Source: Thermodesulfovibrionia bacterium
GTDB taxonomy: Bacteria > Nitrospirota > Thermodesulfovibrionia > UBA6902
Reading direction: 5' to 3'
Assembly (NCBI GenBank): GCA_020053105.1
Contig: JAGVNU010000088.1
Span: 1-41,677 of the forward strand
DNA length: 41,677 bases
This document shows, piece after piece, positions 32,686 to 40,751 of the stretch (its first letter is position 1; every line of letters starts with the position of its first letter). A model generated the notes under the pieces. It had not been told where the DNA came from and did no database searches. It was given only the letters and a program-made list of their open reading frames with translations. A program made the position numbers and the translations under genes.

Positions 32686-33194
32686 TGCGCCACACTTCCG
32701 ACGATGAAACACTAAAGCAGCTTAATACGCTTTTATTTGAACCCCTGCTCCTAAATTTTCCAGGCAAGGTAAAAGATTACCTAATTCGACGGGCCGATAG
32801 CGAATCAGGAAAAACCAAAACAGCGATTGAAACAACGATTAAGATTTTCAAAGACTACCTGGATGATTTAAAATCAACTGGGGTGATTCCAGAGTTGCAT
32901 CCTCCTCAAACCCAGAGAGACGCATACCAACGACACTTTTCTCGGCTCATGTCAGAGTCACTTAAGGAAGCAGAAAAAGAATCTGTTTTTTTCTCCTTGG
33001 TTTCAAAGTCTGTGCTGCTTTACGGTAGAAAGTCGATTGATTACGTTTATCGCCCTGATGGACAATCAACCCGAATGGAAACACCGTTGCAGAGCCACGG
33101 GACTGAAATAGAATTTCCCAGATTGGAAAATATCGATCCGTTTGGTCTGGATTATATGCTACGAGTTTTTAGAGTGGAGCAATTAAAGAAATGA
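32628..33194 (+). CDS. HEAT-repeat-like protein, C-terminal part (continuation in -1 frame)
   Basis: Continuation of the preceding gene in the -1 frame, about 188 codons. No credible start codon and no ribosome site; a TTG at 32640 is the only nearby option. It begins TIGYLFFKPVTAAS and continues helical, ending with a beta-rich tail (VYRPDGQSTRMETPLQSHGT). The stop overlaps the next gene by 4 bp (ATGA), so translation coupling to the nuclease-like gene needs this part to be translated. Either the gene is inactivated by a 1-bp deletion, the A-run was misread in assembly, or the ribosome slips on AAA; I consider the first two more likely. Confidence 0.65.
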   Translation, partial: TIGYLFFKPVTAASIIISLMRHTSDDETLKQLNTLLFEPLLLNFPGKVKDYLIRRADSESGKTKTAIETTIKIFKDYLDDLKSTGVIPELHPPQTQRDAYQRHFSRLMSESLKEAEKESVFFSLVSKSVLLYGRKSIDYVYRPDGQSTRMETPLQSHGTEIEFPRLENIDPFGLDYMLRVFRVEQLKK

Positions 33195-34900
33195 AGCTCA
33201 TTATAAAACAGTACCTATCTTCCCTTAAGGAACGAGATGAACTAGATGCAATGCTCCCAGATTTATTGAGCCAAATGGGGCTCAATGTTTATTCTCGCCC
33301 CGGGAAAGGAACGCGACAAGACGGTGTTGACGTAGCCGCCGTAGGTAGCCACGATGGCGGTAAAGAGAAGGTATACTTGTTCTCAATCAAAGCGGGGGAT
33401 TTATCTCGGAGTTCATGGGATGGAGATACTCTCCAATCCCTTCGACCCTCTCTCAATGAGATATTGGATACCTACATTCCCAACCGCATACCTGATGAAC
33501 ACAAAGATAAGGATGTTGTTATTTGCATCTGCATTGGTGGAGATATTCAAGAGCAGGTAAGAACTCAAGTTAAAGGATATATGAAGCAGAATAAGCGTAG
33601 GAATCTAACATTTGAAGAATGGAATGGAGATAAACTTGCATCGCTGATTCTATTGAATTTTTTACGTGAAGACTTGTTGCCCACAAACGCTCGCTCACAG
33701 TTACGCAAGTCACTTGCATTGCTGGATGAGCCAGAAGCGTCCTATCAGCATTTTTCTATTTTAATCAGATCTTTATCTAGTGCAGAAATCACCGAGGACA
33801 AAGACCAAATAAGAACCATCCGACAGATTAATATCTGTTTATGGATTTTATTTGCATGGGCTCGTGAAGTTGGCAATACAGAATCGGCTTATCTATCCAG
33901 CGAAATCGCATTGCTACATGCATGGACTATAGCCAAAGCATATTATGCTAAAAAGACGAAAGTAGCAAAGGCAGTAAAATTAGCGTTTGAATCCTTATTA
34001 ATCGTATATCACCAGATTAGCTCTCAATACCTTAACAAGAATATTCTGCCGCACACAAGAAAGCGACATGCTTTATCTACTGCGGTTTATTCTTCTTGTA
34101 ATGTAGACGTTAATCTAAAGTTATTTGATGTGTTAGGTCGCCTATCTGTGGGCGGCATTTGGTCATACTGGAGCTTACAGCGAGTGAGCGAAGATGAAAC
34201 TGAGATTCTTGAGCAATTGTGGAACGATGTTCGGTCTATTTCGGTTGCAGTTAAACAATTGATTTCAAACAACCCAACATTATTGCTTCCTATCAAAGAT
34301 GACCATGCGATCGACATAACTATTGCTATATTGCTGTTATCTATTGATATTAATAACCACAATTATGTTAAAACATGGCTTTCTGAACTTGTTTTACGAG
34401 CAACATTCGCTCATCAAATTCATGGCCAATATCCTTGTAATTTAAACGGTTATAGTGATCTTCTTAAGCATCCACAGCGTAATAACGATGCATATCATAA
34501 AGAAGTTACTAGTGGCAGCATACTTTTTCCAATGATCGCGTTGTGGGCGGGTTTACTGGGTGACATTAAGCTTTATACTAAGGTACAGACAATAAAAGAA
34601 ACTCACCTTGAACATTGCAACTTTCAGTTTTGGTATCCAGATGAAAAATCTGAGGAATATTTCTATACCAATAGTGGTGCCCATGGCGCTACTTTATCCC
34701 ATGTGTGTATAGACCGATCTATCGATGAGTTCCTAAGCCAAGCCTTCGCTGAATGTAAGCACTCTCCACAATTTAAAACACTGTCAGCTGTTGAATCTGG
34801 CTTATGGCCGATAATTCTTATAGCCTGTAGGCATTACCGTCTTCCCGTTCCATTGCACTTAATGGAAGATCTTCGTAAATCTGAAAAGGAGCATGTATAG
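33191..34900 (+). CDS. Unknown protein with divergent PD-(D/E)xK nuclease-like N-terminus, 569 aa
   Basis: Second gene of the cassette, overlapping the first by 4 bp. Residues about 20-130 fit a restriction-endonuclease-like fold of the Mrr kind: LLSQMGLNVYSRPGKGTRQD, GVDV (Asp-47), then VYLFSIKAGD with Lys-67, where the usual Glu or Gln two residues before the Lys is Ser-65. DVVICICIGGDIQEQVRTQV continues the core. The remaining 440 residues are helical, without a motif I recognise (AIDITIAILLLSIDINNHNY, HEAT- or TPR-like). The missing acidic residue could mean a nuclease variant or a DNA-binding domain. Its neighbours suggest one defence complex. Confidence 0.72.
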   Translation: MKLIIKQYLSSLKERDELDAMLPDLLSQMGLNVYSRPGKGTRQDGVDVAAVGSHDGGKEKVYLFSIKAGDLSRSSWDGDTLQSLRPSLNEILDTYIPNRIPDEHKDKDVVICICIGGDIQEQVRTQVKGYMKQNKRRNLTFEEWNGDKLASLILLNFLREDLLPTNARSQLRKSLALLDEPEASYQHFSILIRSLSSAEITEDKDQIRTIRQINICLWILFAWAREVGNTESAYLSSEIALLHAWTIAKAYYAKKTKVAKAVKLAFESLLIVYHQISSQYLNKNILPHTRKRHALSTAVYSSCNVDVNLKLFDVLGRLSVGGIWSYWSLQRVSEDETEILEQLWNDVRSISVAVKQLISNNPTLLLPIKDDHAIDITIAILLLSIDINNHNYVKTWLSELVLRATFAHQIHGQYPCNLNGYSDLLKHPQRNNDAYHKEVTSGSILFPMIALWAGLLGDIKLYTKVQTIKETHLEHCNFQFWYPDEKSEEYFYTNSGAHGATLSHVCIDRSIDEFLSQAFAECKHSPQFKTLSAVESGLWPIILIACRHYRLPVPLHLMEDLRKSEKEHV

Positions 34901-35041
34901 AAGATAGAGGACATTCTTGAATATGTTAACTTAATACCGATTTAGTTCAAGAAATCAAGAACGTCACCAAAGGCCTCTGACACACCTTCGAAGTAAAAGA
35001 CAGCAGCCTTATCTACCCTTCTGTTACCTGGTAGTAAGTCT

Positions 35042-35959
35042 GTGTTACTATTAATAAACTATGATGATAAGCATGAATTGTTGGGCTTATCCGTGAATAT
35101 CTCAGCACATTTTAGTAAGATCGTGGTAATTCAATCTATTCCGTCGACTGAATTACATACAGGCACTGAACTTCACAAGGAGTTAGAGAATCTTGATGCA
35201 TGGCACGCACGGGGGCTGATGCCAGAGCTTCACAATGTCATTACTAAGAGCGAACTTCTGGAATTACTTTTGAAGCTTGAAGAGACGGCACGCCTTGAGG
35301 GTGATTGGCCTGTTTTACATTTTGAGACTCATGGCAACCAGCAGGGACTTGGGTTAGCATCCGGTGAATTTATAACATGGGACGAGCTGAAGATACCATT
35401 AGTCAATCTCAATATTCAAACACGGAACAATCTTCTCGTTGTACTCGCGGCCTGTTATGGCGCGTACCTGACCAGCGCTCTTGTTCCAACGGATAGAGCC
35501 CCTTGCTGGGGACTTATAGGTCCGAATGAGGTTATGTATGACAGCGTCCTGCTGAAGAGTTTCTTAGAGTTCTACACTGAGCTCTTTGCTACAGGGAATG
35601 GATCAGCGTCACTTAAGCGCCTGAATGCGACCGTGAGAAGTGATAAACCTTCCTTTACTTTTTCTCAGTGCGAGTTTATGTTCAAAATGGTGTACCACAA
35701 ATATTTACAGAATTACTTTTCGCCTCCAGTGCTGAAGAAGCGGGCAATTGACCTTTATCATGAAGCTAAACGGCGGGGGGCGGCGCCAGCTGGTGGACCC
35801 GGTGAGATCAAAAGGAACCTGCTTAGAACGCGTGAAGATTATTTCTTGTCCCATCGGGAAAATTTCTTTATGTTTGATCTCTATCCAGAAAATCGCAAGC
35901 GGTTTTCCGTCACTTACCAAGATGTTCTCAACTTTAACGAATTATTAACAGGGCTTTGA
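35042..35959 (+). CDS. Caspase/CHAT-like cysteine protease, 305 aa
   Basis: Third gene of the cassette, 141 bp after the second. Starts at a GTG (35042); the open frame extends 45 bases further upstream. The fold of a caspase-like protease is visible: first strand LLLINYD, then VLHFETHGNQQGLGLASGEF with the catalytic His at 97, and NNLLVVLAACYGAYLTSALV with the catalytic Cys at 138. The WDEL after the glycine-rich loop is common in CHAT proteins. The C-terminal 130 residues (FKMVYHKYLQNYFSPPVLKK onwards) are helical, possibly a partner-binding domain. Such proteases act as effectors in several bacterial defence systems; here the trigger could be the two upstream proteins. No gasdermin or other obvious substrate gene is adjacent. 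Confidence 0.75.
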   Translation: MLLLINYDDKHELLGLSVNISAHFSKIVVIQSIPSTELHTGTELHKELENLDAWHARGLMPELHNVITKSELLELLLKLEETARLEGDWPVLHFETHGNQQGLGLASGEFITWDELKIPLVNLNIQTRNNLLVVLAACYGAYLTSALVPTDRAPCWGLIGPNEVMYDSVLLKSFLEFYTELFATGNGSASLKRLNATVRSDKPSFTFSQCEFMFKMVYHKYLQNYFSPPVLKKRAIDLYHEAKRRGAAPAGGPGEIKRNLLRTREDYFLSHRENFFMFDLYPENRKRFSVTYQDVLNFNELLTGL

Positions 35960-35991
35960 TTTTAGCTTTTTATATAACTGAGATGGGAACG

Positions 35992-36021
35992 GAGGCAGGC
36001 TTGCAAACATGCCTCTATTTG
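35992..36021 (+). terminator. Possible terminator after the protease gene
   Basis: Stem GAGGCA (35992-35997) with TGCCTC (36010-36015), 12-nt loop, followed by TATTTG. Located 33 bp after the stop of the protease gene. Short T-run, so moderate strength. Confidence 0.4.
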
Positions 36022-36238
36022 TAAGTAGACTTAACAATTAAATGCAGATATTTAAACTTCAACTCCTCCCTTTCATGCCGAAGTTCGCAAAGACATCAGT
36101 ATTTCTGAAAGTTCTCTTTCCGTAGGAAATCTGCACCGAGAAATGCAAAAAGAAAAATGCAAACTTTAGTCTAAACTTTGCAGAAAAATTCATGATGACA
36201 AAGCAAATCCTTATTTATCAAATGATCTGAAACATAGA

Positions 36239-37258
36239 TCAGGCCCGACTGACGCTCTTAATGGTCTCAAGGAACCCGATTTTTCTCGACTCAAGCTCAC
36301 TCATATTATAGAATCCAACCGGTTTTAGAGGCGTTAAAATGGCATTATAGCTGCGAGTAGCATGAGTAGCATATGTCTTTAAGATATATTTTTGTGTAAA
36401 TCGATTCGCCTTCAACTGGTCCGGTATCATATCATGGTCTCTGAGATGACTGACAATTCTGTCAATGGCTTTTTCAAGCGCTGATTCGTCTAAGAACATT
36501 AAATCAATAATGTAGAATTCGACACAGAGATCTTTTACTATTTTGTAAATTAAGTCTGGCCTGCAATATATAACTCCCCTGAAGCTGAACGCCTTCCAGC
36601 CGAAAGCACCTTTGGCAAAATTTATGTGCGGATCCAGCCTCTTGTAGAAGTCTTCCAGCGAAAACCAGCTGCTCAGCGGAGCTATCTTCGAGTTTTGTGA
36701 AAGCTTCAGTAGTTCGGTTTCACGCGCCTTTCTGTCAGCATGTTGCAGCATTCTGGTAAAGCTATTATTCGACTGTGAGTGGTGGCTTTCTATTGCGCGG
36801 ATTACCTTGTCTGTAAATATTTCATTTTTTCCAGCAAACATGTCCCTCAGCTTCCGGGCACTGATTACGGGGTGTTCGCGAGTATCGCTGAAGGAATCAA
36901 TTACATCAGGTATCTTCCCTATATCATGAGCAAGGGCCGTGACAACTGCTCCAGGTATATGAACATGATAATCCGGGTATTCGTTTTTAAGGGAATTTAT
37001 AAGGTTAAGTGTTACACAATACGTGTGCTCTTTGAGGGTAATCCTTGCAAGGCTCTCTCTTATAATCCGGAGATTCGCTGATTCTTCATCTTTCATTGTC
37101 ATAAGGATGGAAGGGCAGTCCCCATGCAGTTCAAGCAGCTTTATAAGCTCCGTGGTTATATCCAGAACATCTTGAAGCACAAAAATCCTGCGATATGGTT
37201 GTATATAACCCGATATTATCAGCTTCCCGGTATCAGAGAGACCTGCCGTATTGTTCAT
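36239..37258 (-). CDS. HD-domain phosphohydrolase-like protein
   Basis: 339 aa, cytoplasmic. The HD metal site is spread over residues 78-160: EHTYCVTLNLI (His-78), ALAHDIGKIPD (His-111, Asp-112), REHPVISARKL (His-129) and ESHHSQ (His-159/160), the order seen in HD-GYP and related HD hydrolases. The C-terminal half (FAKGAFGWKAFSFRGVIYCR, then a helical end) is unfamiliar; similar HD proteins accompany relaxases and helicases on integrative elements. Substrate unknown. The start overlaps the stop of the upstream 134-aa gene by 4 bp, so the two form an operon, divergent from the topoisomerase-like pair. Confidence 0.78.
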   Translation of the reverse strand: MNNTAGLSDTGKLIISGYIQPYRRIFVLQDVLDITTELIKLLELHGDCPSILMTMKDEESANLRIIRESLARITLKEHTYCVTLNLINSLKNEYPDYHVHIPGAVVTALAHDIGKIPDVIDSFSDTREHPVISARKLRDMFAGKNEIFTDKVIRAIESHHSQSNNSFTRMLQHADRKARETELLKLSQNSKIAPLSSWFSLEDFYKRLDPHINFAKGAFGWKAFSFRGVIYCRPDLIYKIVKDLCVEFYIIDLMFLDESALEKAIDRIVSHLRDHDMIPDQLKANRFTQKYILKTYATHATRSYNAILTPLKPVGFYNMSELESRKIGFLETIKSVSRA

Positions 37259-37659
37259 TGTTCATCCTCCATTTCAATTACAGTGTTTGTCTTATTTTTC
37301 ATTTCATACTCTCTTTTTTTTCTGAGCCTGTCTTTGGCCTTCTGGGCAAGAACGATCATCTTCGGAGCCATTTTTGTATTCATTTTTGAATACATAAGAA
37401 ACATGCCTGCCACCTGTCGGGGGGTTCTCTTCATGTCCTTGAGAAACCGCTTTTCCATCCAATTCTCGATTTTTGTCCATTGACCCTCCGGATAGACAAA
37501 ATTTGCGATCCTGTCAAAAAGCCTGATTTTGTCTTCTTCCTCAACATTCCTGAACAGGACCCTGAAGAACTCATTCTGCAGAGATTCAGGCATCATAGAT
37601 AGCCAGACGGCGGACTGTTTTACGCGTTCTTTATGTTCTTCAAACTCTTCTTTATACAC
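37255..37659 (-). CDS. Hypothetical protein, 134 aa, partner of the HD gene
   Basis: A good ribosome site (AAAGGAGG) lies 11 nt before the ATG at 37659. Highly charged and helical, beginning MYKEEFEEHKERVKQSAVWL and ending with a basic segment (AQKAKDRLRKKREYEMKNKT). No family recognised. The 4-bp overlap with the HD gene means translational coupling; it may be a regulatory or targeting partner. Confidence 0.68.
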   Translation of the reverse strand: MYKEEFEEHKERVKQSAVWLSMMPESLQNEFFRVLFRNVEEEDKIRLFDRIANFVYPEGQWTKIENWMEKRFLKDMKRTPRQVAGMFLMYSKMNTKMAPKMIVLAQKAKDRLRKKREYEMKNKTNTVIEMEDEQ

Positions 37660-37892
37660 AGAGCAACCTCCTTTATATGTATTACCTTCCGGGACAGGAG
37701 CCGCTTTGATTTATGCCGATACTGTTACTGTTTCAGGAAAAAAAGGACAGTCAAGCCGGAAGTAAGTTGATCCGATAAAAAACTGTAATTTGTAAAAAAG
37801 GCGTTTTGGAATAAAGATATCGAAAAATTTGCATGCATGCATTCGAATCCCCGGGTAACCGCTATTTTTACAGAAAATGAAAAGGTAACAGC

Positions 37893-39296
37893 ATGAGAGA
37901 ACATCTGGATGACCCCAGAGAGGGTGAGTATTTTTCAGAAAAAGGTCTTACCTCCCTGACAGGGCTGCCCAGGCCCTGGTGGAGTGATGTGATTTTAAAG
38001 GAACTGATAGACAACAGTCTGGACGCTGTTGAGGGACTGAAAGATAAAGGCATAACTATTGAATATAATGACAAAATCTTTTTCATCCACGATACGTATG
38101 GGGGCATCCCGGAAAATGTAATTGAGGGTATCCATGATTTTTCTAAATATATTTCGAATAAACGTCATTATATTGCTGTATCGAGGGGATATCAGGGCAA
38201 TGCGTTAAAGACGGTAATCGGCATATGTCATCTTGAGAACGCACGGCTTCAATTCATAACAAACAACAAGAAGATTTCATATGAAATCGATGAGTCAAAA
38301 TTGGCGATAGGTTTGGTCAGATTTGCCCCTGTTGTGGAAATGTTAAATGGCGGGGAGGACAGACCGGGCATAAAAATAACAGGCATAAGGTTTTCACGCT
38401 CCGCTATCCATGAGAAGATTCAGACATATCATCTCTGTAACCCTGATGTGTCTTTTGTATTTAACGGATATAAATTCAACAATATTACATTGAAGCCGGG
38501 CAAAAAAAAGAGCAAAAAGAGGGATGATAACTTTCTCCACTGGTATGATCTTAACTCATTTAATAAGCTGCTGCAGGCAATTGCCCATAAAGACCCCGGC
38601 AGGACCGTGAAGAATTTCTGTGCTCTTTTTAGCGGCACTCAAAGAGTCCTGAGTAACATGTCCTTTCCCTACAAGAAATTGTCTGATATTGCCGGCAATA
38701 ATGAGGCGGTCAGACAGCTTTATCATAAGTTAAAGAATCTTGTTTCTGAGCCTTCATCTACATACCTTGAGAAATACATAGTAGGCAAAAGCCAGATAAA
38801 AAATGTTTTCGGAAGGGGGGACGCATTTAAATATAAGCGTATTTATGGAAAATATCGTCATCATGAAGTGGACATCCCCTTTTGTCTTGAAGCCTCCCTG
38901 CACAGAAGTGATTATTATTCTGATGCCCGTATTATTACGACTATAAACAGATCTGTTCCTTATGAGTCCTGTCCTTTTAAATTTAATAAAGACGCGATCA
39001 GGTTCAATGGCAAAGAGTATAAAGAAGATTCCCTCCTTTCTATTTTGGAGCAGGCAGGATTTAAAGAGGCAAGAGGCGTAAGGCTTTTTATACATTTTAT
39101 TTCTCCACACATCCAGTTCACTGAACATTCTAAAACTCGCGTAGTCGCAGAGCATTTTAAAAACAAACTTATTGAACTCGTAGAGGAGCTGACAAAAGAG
39201 GTTATAAAAGAGGTCGAAAAAGCGAGAAAGGCTGAAGGTAAAAATACCAAGGACCATGGGACCGGATCAAAAAAACCAGCAAAAAGGCCCTCATGA
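37893..39296 (+). CDS. Topoisomerase VI B-like GHKL ATPase
   Basis: 467 aa. The N-terminal GHKL ATPase has the N-box KELIDNSLDAVEG (Glu-37, Asn-41), the G1 box IHDTYGGIP (Asp-67, Gly-70/71) and the G2 lid GYQGNALKTVIGI (about 99-111), as in Top6B. A middle part corresponds to a transducer-like region, and the C-terminus is charged and helical (LVEELTKEVIKEVEKARKAE). It is shorter than archaeal Top6B, and I do not see the H2TH insert clearly. It overlaps the A-like gene by 4 bp, so they should form a B/A pair. The promoter lies in the 233-bp divergent gap with the 134-aa gene. Confidence 0.83.
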   Translation: MREHLDDPREGEYFSEKGLTSLTGLPRPWWSDVILKELIDNSLDAVEGLKDKGITIEYNDKIFFIHDTYGGIPENVIEGIHDFSKYISNKRHYIAVSRGYQGNALKTVIGICHLENARLQFITNNKKISYEIDESKLAIGLVRFAPVVEMLNGGEDRPGIKITGIRFSRSAIHEKIQTYHLCNPDVSFVFNGYKFNNITLKPGKKKSKKRDDNFLHWYDLNSFNKLLQAIAHKDPGRTVKNFCALFSGTQRVLSNMSFPYKKLSDIAGNNEAVRQLYHKLKNLVSEPSSTYLEKYIVGKSQIKNVFGRGDAFKYKRIYGKYRHHEVDIPFCLEASLHRSDYYSDARIITTINRSVPYESCPFKFNKDAIRFNGKEYKEDSLLSILEQAGFKEARGVRLFIHFISPHIQFTEHSKTRVVAEHFKNKLIELVEELTKEVIKEVEKARKAEGKNTKDHGTGSKKPAKRPS

Positions 39297-40393
39297 AGAG
39301 ACACTTCATGGAGGGGTATGAAATAGCGAGTGAAGGGTACAAGGTCCATGTACGGCAGATCTTCTATACCGTGCGTAATATTGTCAACATAAGATATCAG
39401 CGTGACCTGAATCAATCAGACTATAGCAGTACGTTTACTCAGGCGATTGTGACCTTTTTCATCGAGAAATACCCTGAGCTTGAAGACAAGGTGTTATTTG
39501 AAAGAAGAGGCTATTTCTACAACCCGGTCACAGGGGATGAACTTCCATTAGGTACGGAAGACGTCTTAGCATATATTAGAAGGGCCATAAAAAACGGCAT
39601 ATACCGGAAGACCAGAACCTTTTATTCAGTCCCTGATGAGTTGATGTTCAACCAGGTCCTGTTCGTTGAAAAAGCCGGATTTAATATTATCCTTAAGGAG
39701 AGCGGGCTCCTTGATAAATTAAATCTGGGAGTCATGTCCACTCAGGGTTTCGGAACAAGGGCAGTCAAGAGATTGATGAAGTACTTTCTCGATAAAGGGA
39801 TCAAGGTCTATATCCTGCATGATTGTGATATCCCCGGATATTTAATATGTGATAAATTTCTCCGCGGCAGTGATACCTATAAAGAAGGTCTGGATGTTAT
39901 CAAAATAGGACTTACGCTTGATGATGCAAAGAAACTCGGCAAGGACAAGGAGGAATATGCGGAGATAGTTAAATATAAAAAGACCTATAAAAAGGCGCTT
40001 GATATGCTTAAGCTCTCAGAAGAAGAGAAAAAGTTTCTCATTGTAGACAGGGCCGCAAAAAAATACAGAAGGGCGGAACTCAACACCCTTACATCGCCTG
40101 AGCTTATCCGTTTTATCGAAAGCAAGATAAAACACAGGCCGATTACCCCTACAATAGAACAATTAAGAGATTATATCTCCATGGATAAATCTGAAATAAT
40201 AAAAAAAGCCCTCTATGAAGTGTATGCCTCAAAAATTCCGGACATAGCCATTGATAAAGAAGAAATAGCAAATCGTATTCAAAGGGCAATCAACCATAAA
40301 TCTCACTGGACTGCGGTGCTGGATGATGTTCTCGGGGAATATACAGAAGAAAAAGTGCAGGAATTGTCCAGGTTGATTATGAAAAAGCATTAA
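39293..40393 (+). CDS. Topoisomerase VI A/Spo11-like protein with TOPRIM domain
   Basis: 366 aa. The N-terminal CAP-like winged helix has VHVRQIFYTVRNIVN; Tyr-25 sits in the R-x-I-F-Y pattern of the catalytic tyrosine of Top6A/Spo11. The TOPRIM domain follows: VEKAGFNIIL (Glu-126), then GFGTRAVKRLMKYF and the D-x-D in ILHDCDIPGYLICDKF (Asp-177, Asp-179). The rest is helical and contains a long basic region. So the key residues for DNA cleavage are all present. Topo VI/VIII-like enzymes are known on some bacterial plasmids and elements; related TOPRIM proteins serve plasmid defence (Wadjet JetD). Role here: element replication, segregation or anti-plasmid defence, undecided. Confidence 0.85.
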   Translation: MKRHFMEGYEIASEGYKVHVRQIFYTVRNIVNIRYQRDLNQSDYSSTFTQAIVTFFIEKYPELEDKVLFERRGYFYNPVTGDELPLGTEDVLAYIRRAIKNGIYRKTRTFYSVPDELMFNQVLFVEKAGFNIILKESGLLDKLNLGVMSTQGFGTRAVKRLMKYFLDKGIKVYILHDCDIPGYLICDKFLRGSDTYKEGLDVIKIGLTLDDAKKLGKDKEEYAEIVKYKKTYKKALDMLKLSEEEKKFLIVDRAAKKYRRAELNTLTSPELIRFIESKIKHRPITPTIEQLRDYISMDKSEIIKKALYEVYASKIPDIAIDKEEIANRIQRAINHKSHWTAVLDDVLGEYTEEKVQELSRLIMKKH

Positions 40394-40466
40394 TCTGCGT
40401 TTCATTTCCCACCGTATATGTCTGTTCCCGATAAAGTCCTCTTGTTCAGGAAGTAATATATGAAAT

Positions 40467-40751
40467 ATGGACCAAGGATGTTTTTGTGAAGAGATCCGCG
40501 AGCTCAATGAGCTTGTCCGACAGGTTATCCGCATGGCCGGACAGAACGTTTACCCGCGCTGGATGGATGTTAAGGCTGCTTGCAAATATACATCCATGTC
40601 AAAAAATACACTTATGGAATATATAAAGGATGATTGTATATATGCTAAAAGACTCAAGGGCAAGTGGTATATAGATCGTGAAAGCATTGATAATTTCATG
40701 CTTCAGGACCCTGTAAAAGTTCATATGTCAAGGTTGCGATTTGTGAGATGA
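40467..40751 (+). CDS. Excisionase-like helix-turn-helix protein
   Basis: 94 aa. After a helical N-terminus the segment YPRWMDVKAACKYTSMSKNT, LMEYIKDD and GKWYIDRESIDNFML is the MerR-type HTH_17 fold of recombination-directionality factors. Its stop overlaps the integrase ATG by 4 bp (ATGA at 40748-40751), the usual arrangement of an xis-int pair. Confidence 0.8.
   Translation: MDQGCFCEEIRELNELVRQVIRMAGQNVYPRWMDVKAACKYTSMSKNTLMEYIKDDCIYAKRLKGKWYIDRESIDNFMLQDPVKVHMSRLRFVR

Noticed and set aside
37845..37862. ATTCGAATCCCCGGG looks like a tRNA T-arm and could be the missing 3' half of tRNA-Ser(GGA)
   Set aside because: The following bases (TAACCGC) do not pair with the GGAGAGG acceptor strand, and no variable arm precedes it. 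Treated as chance.
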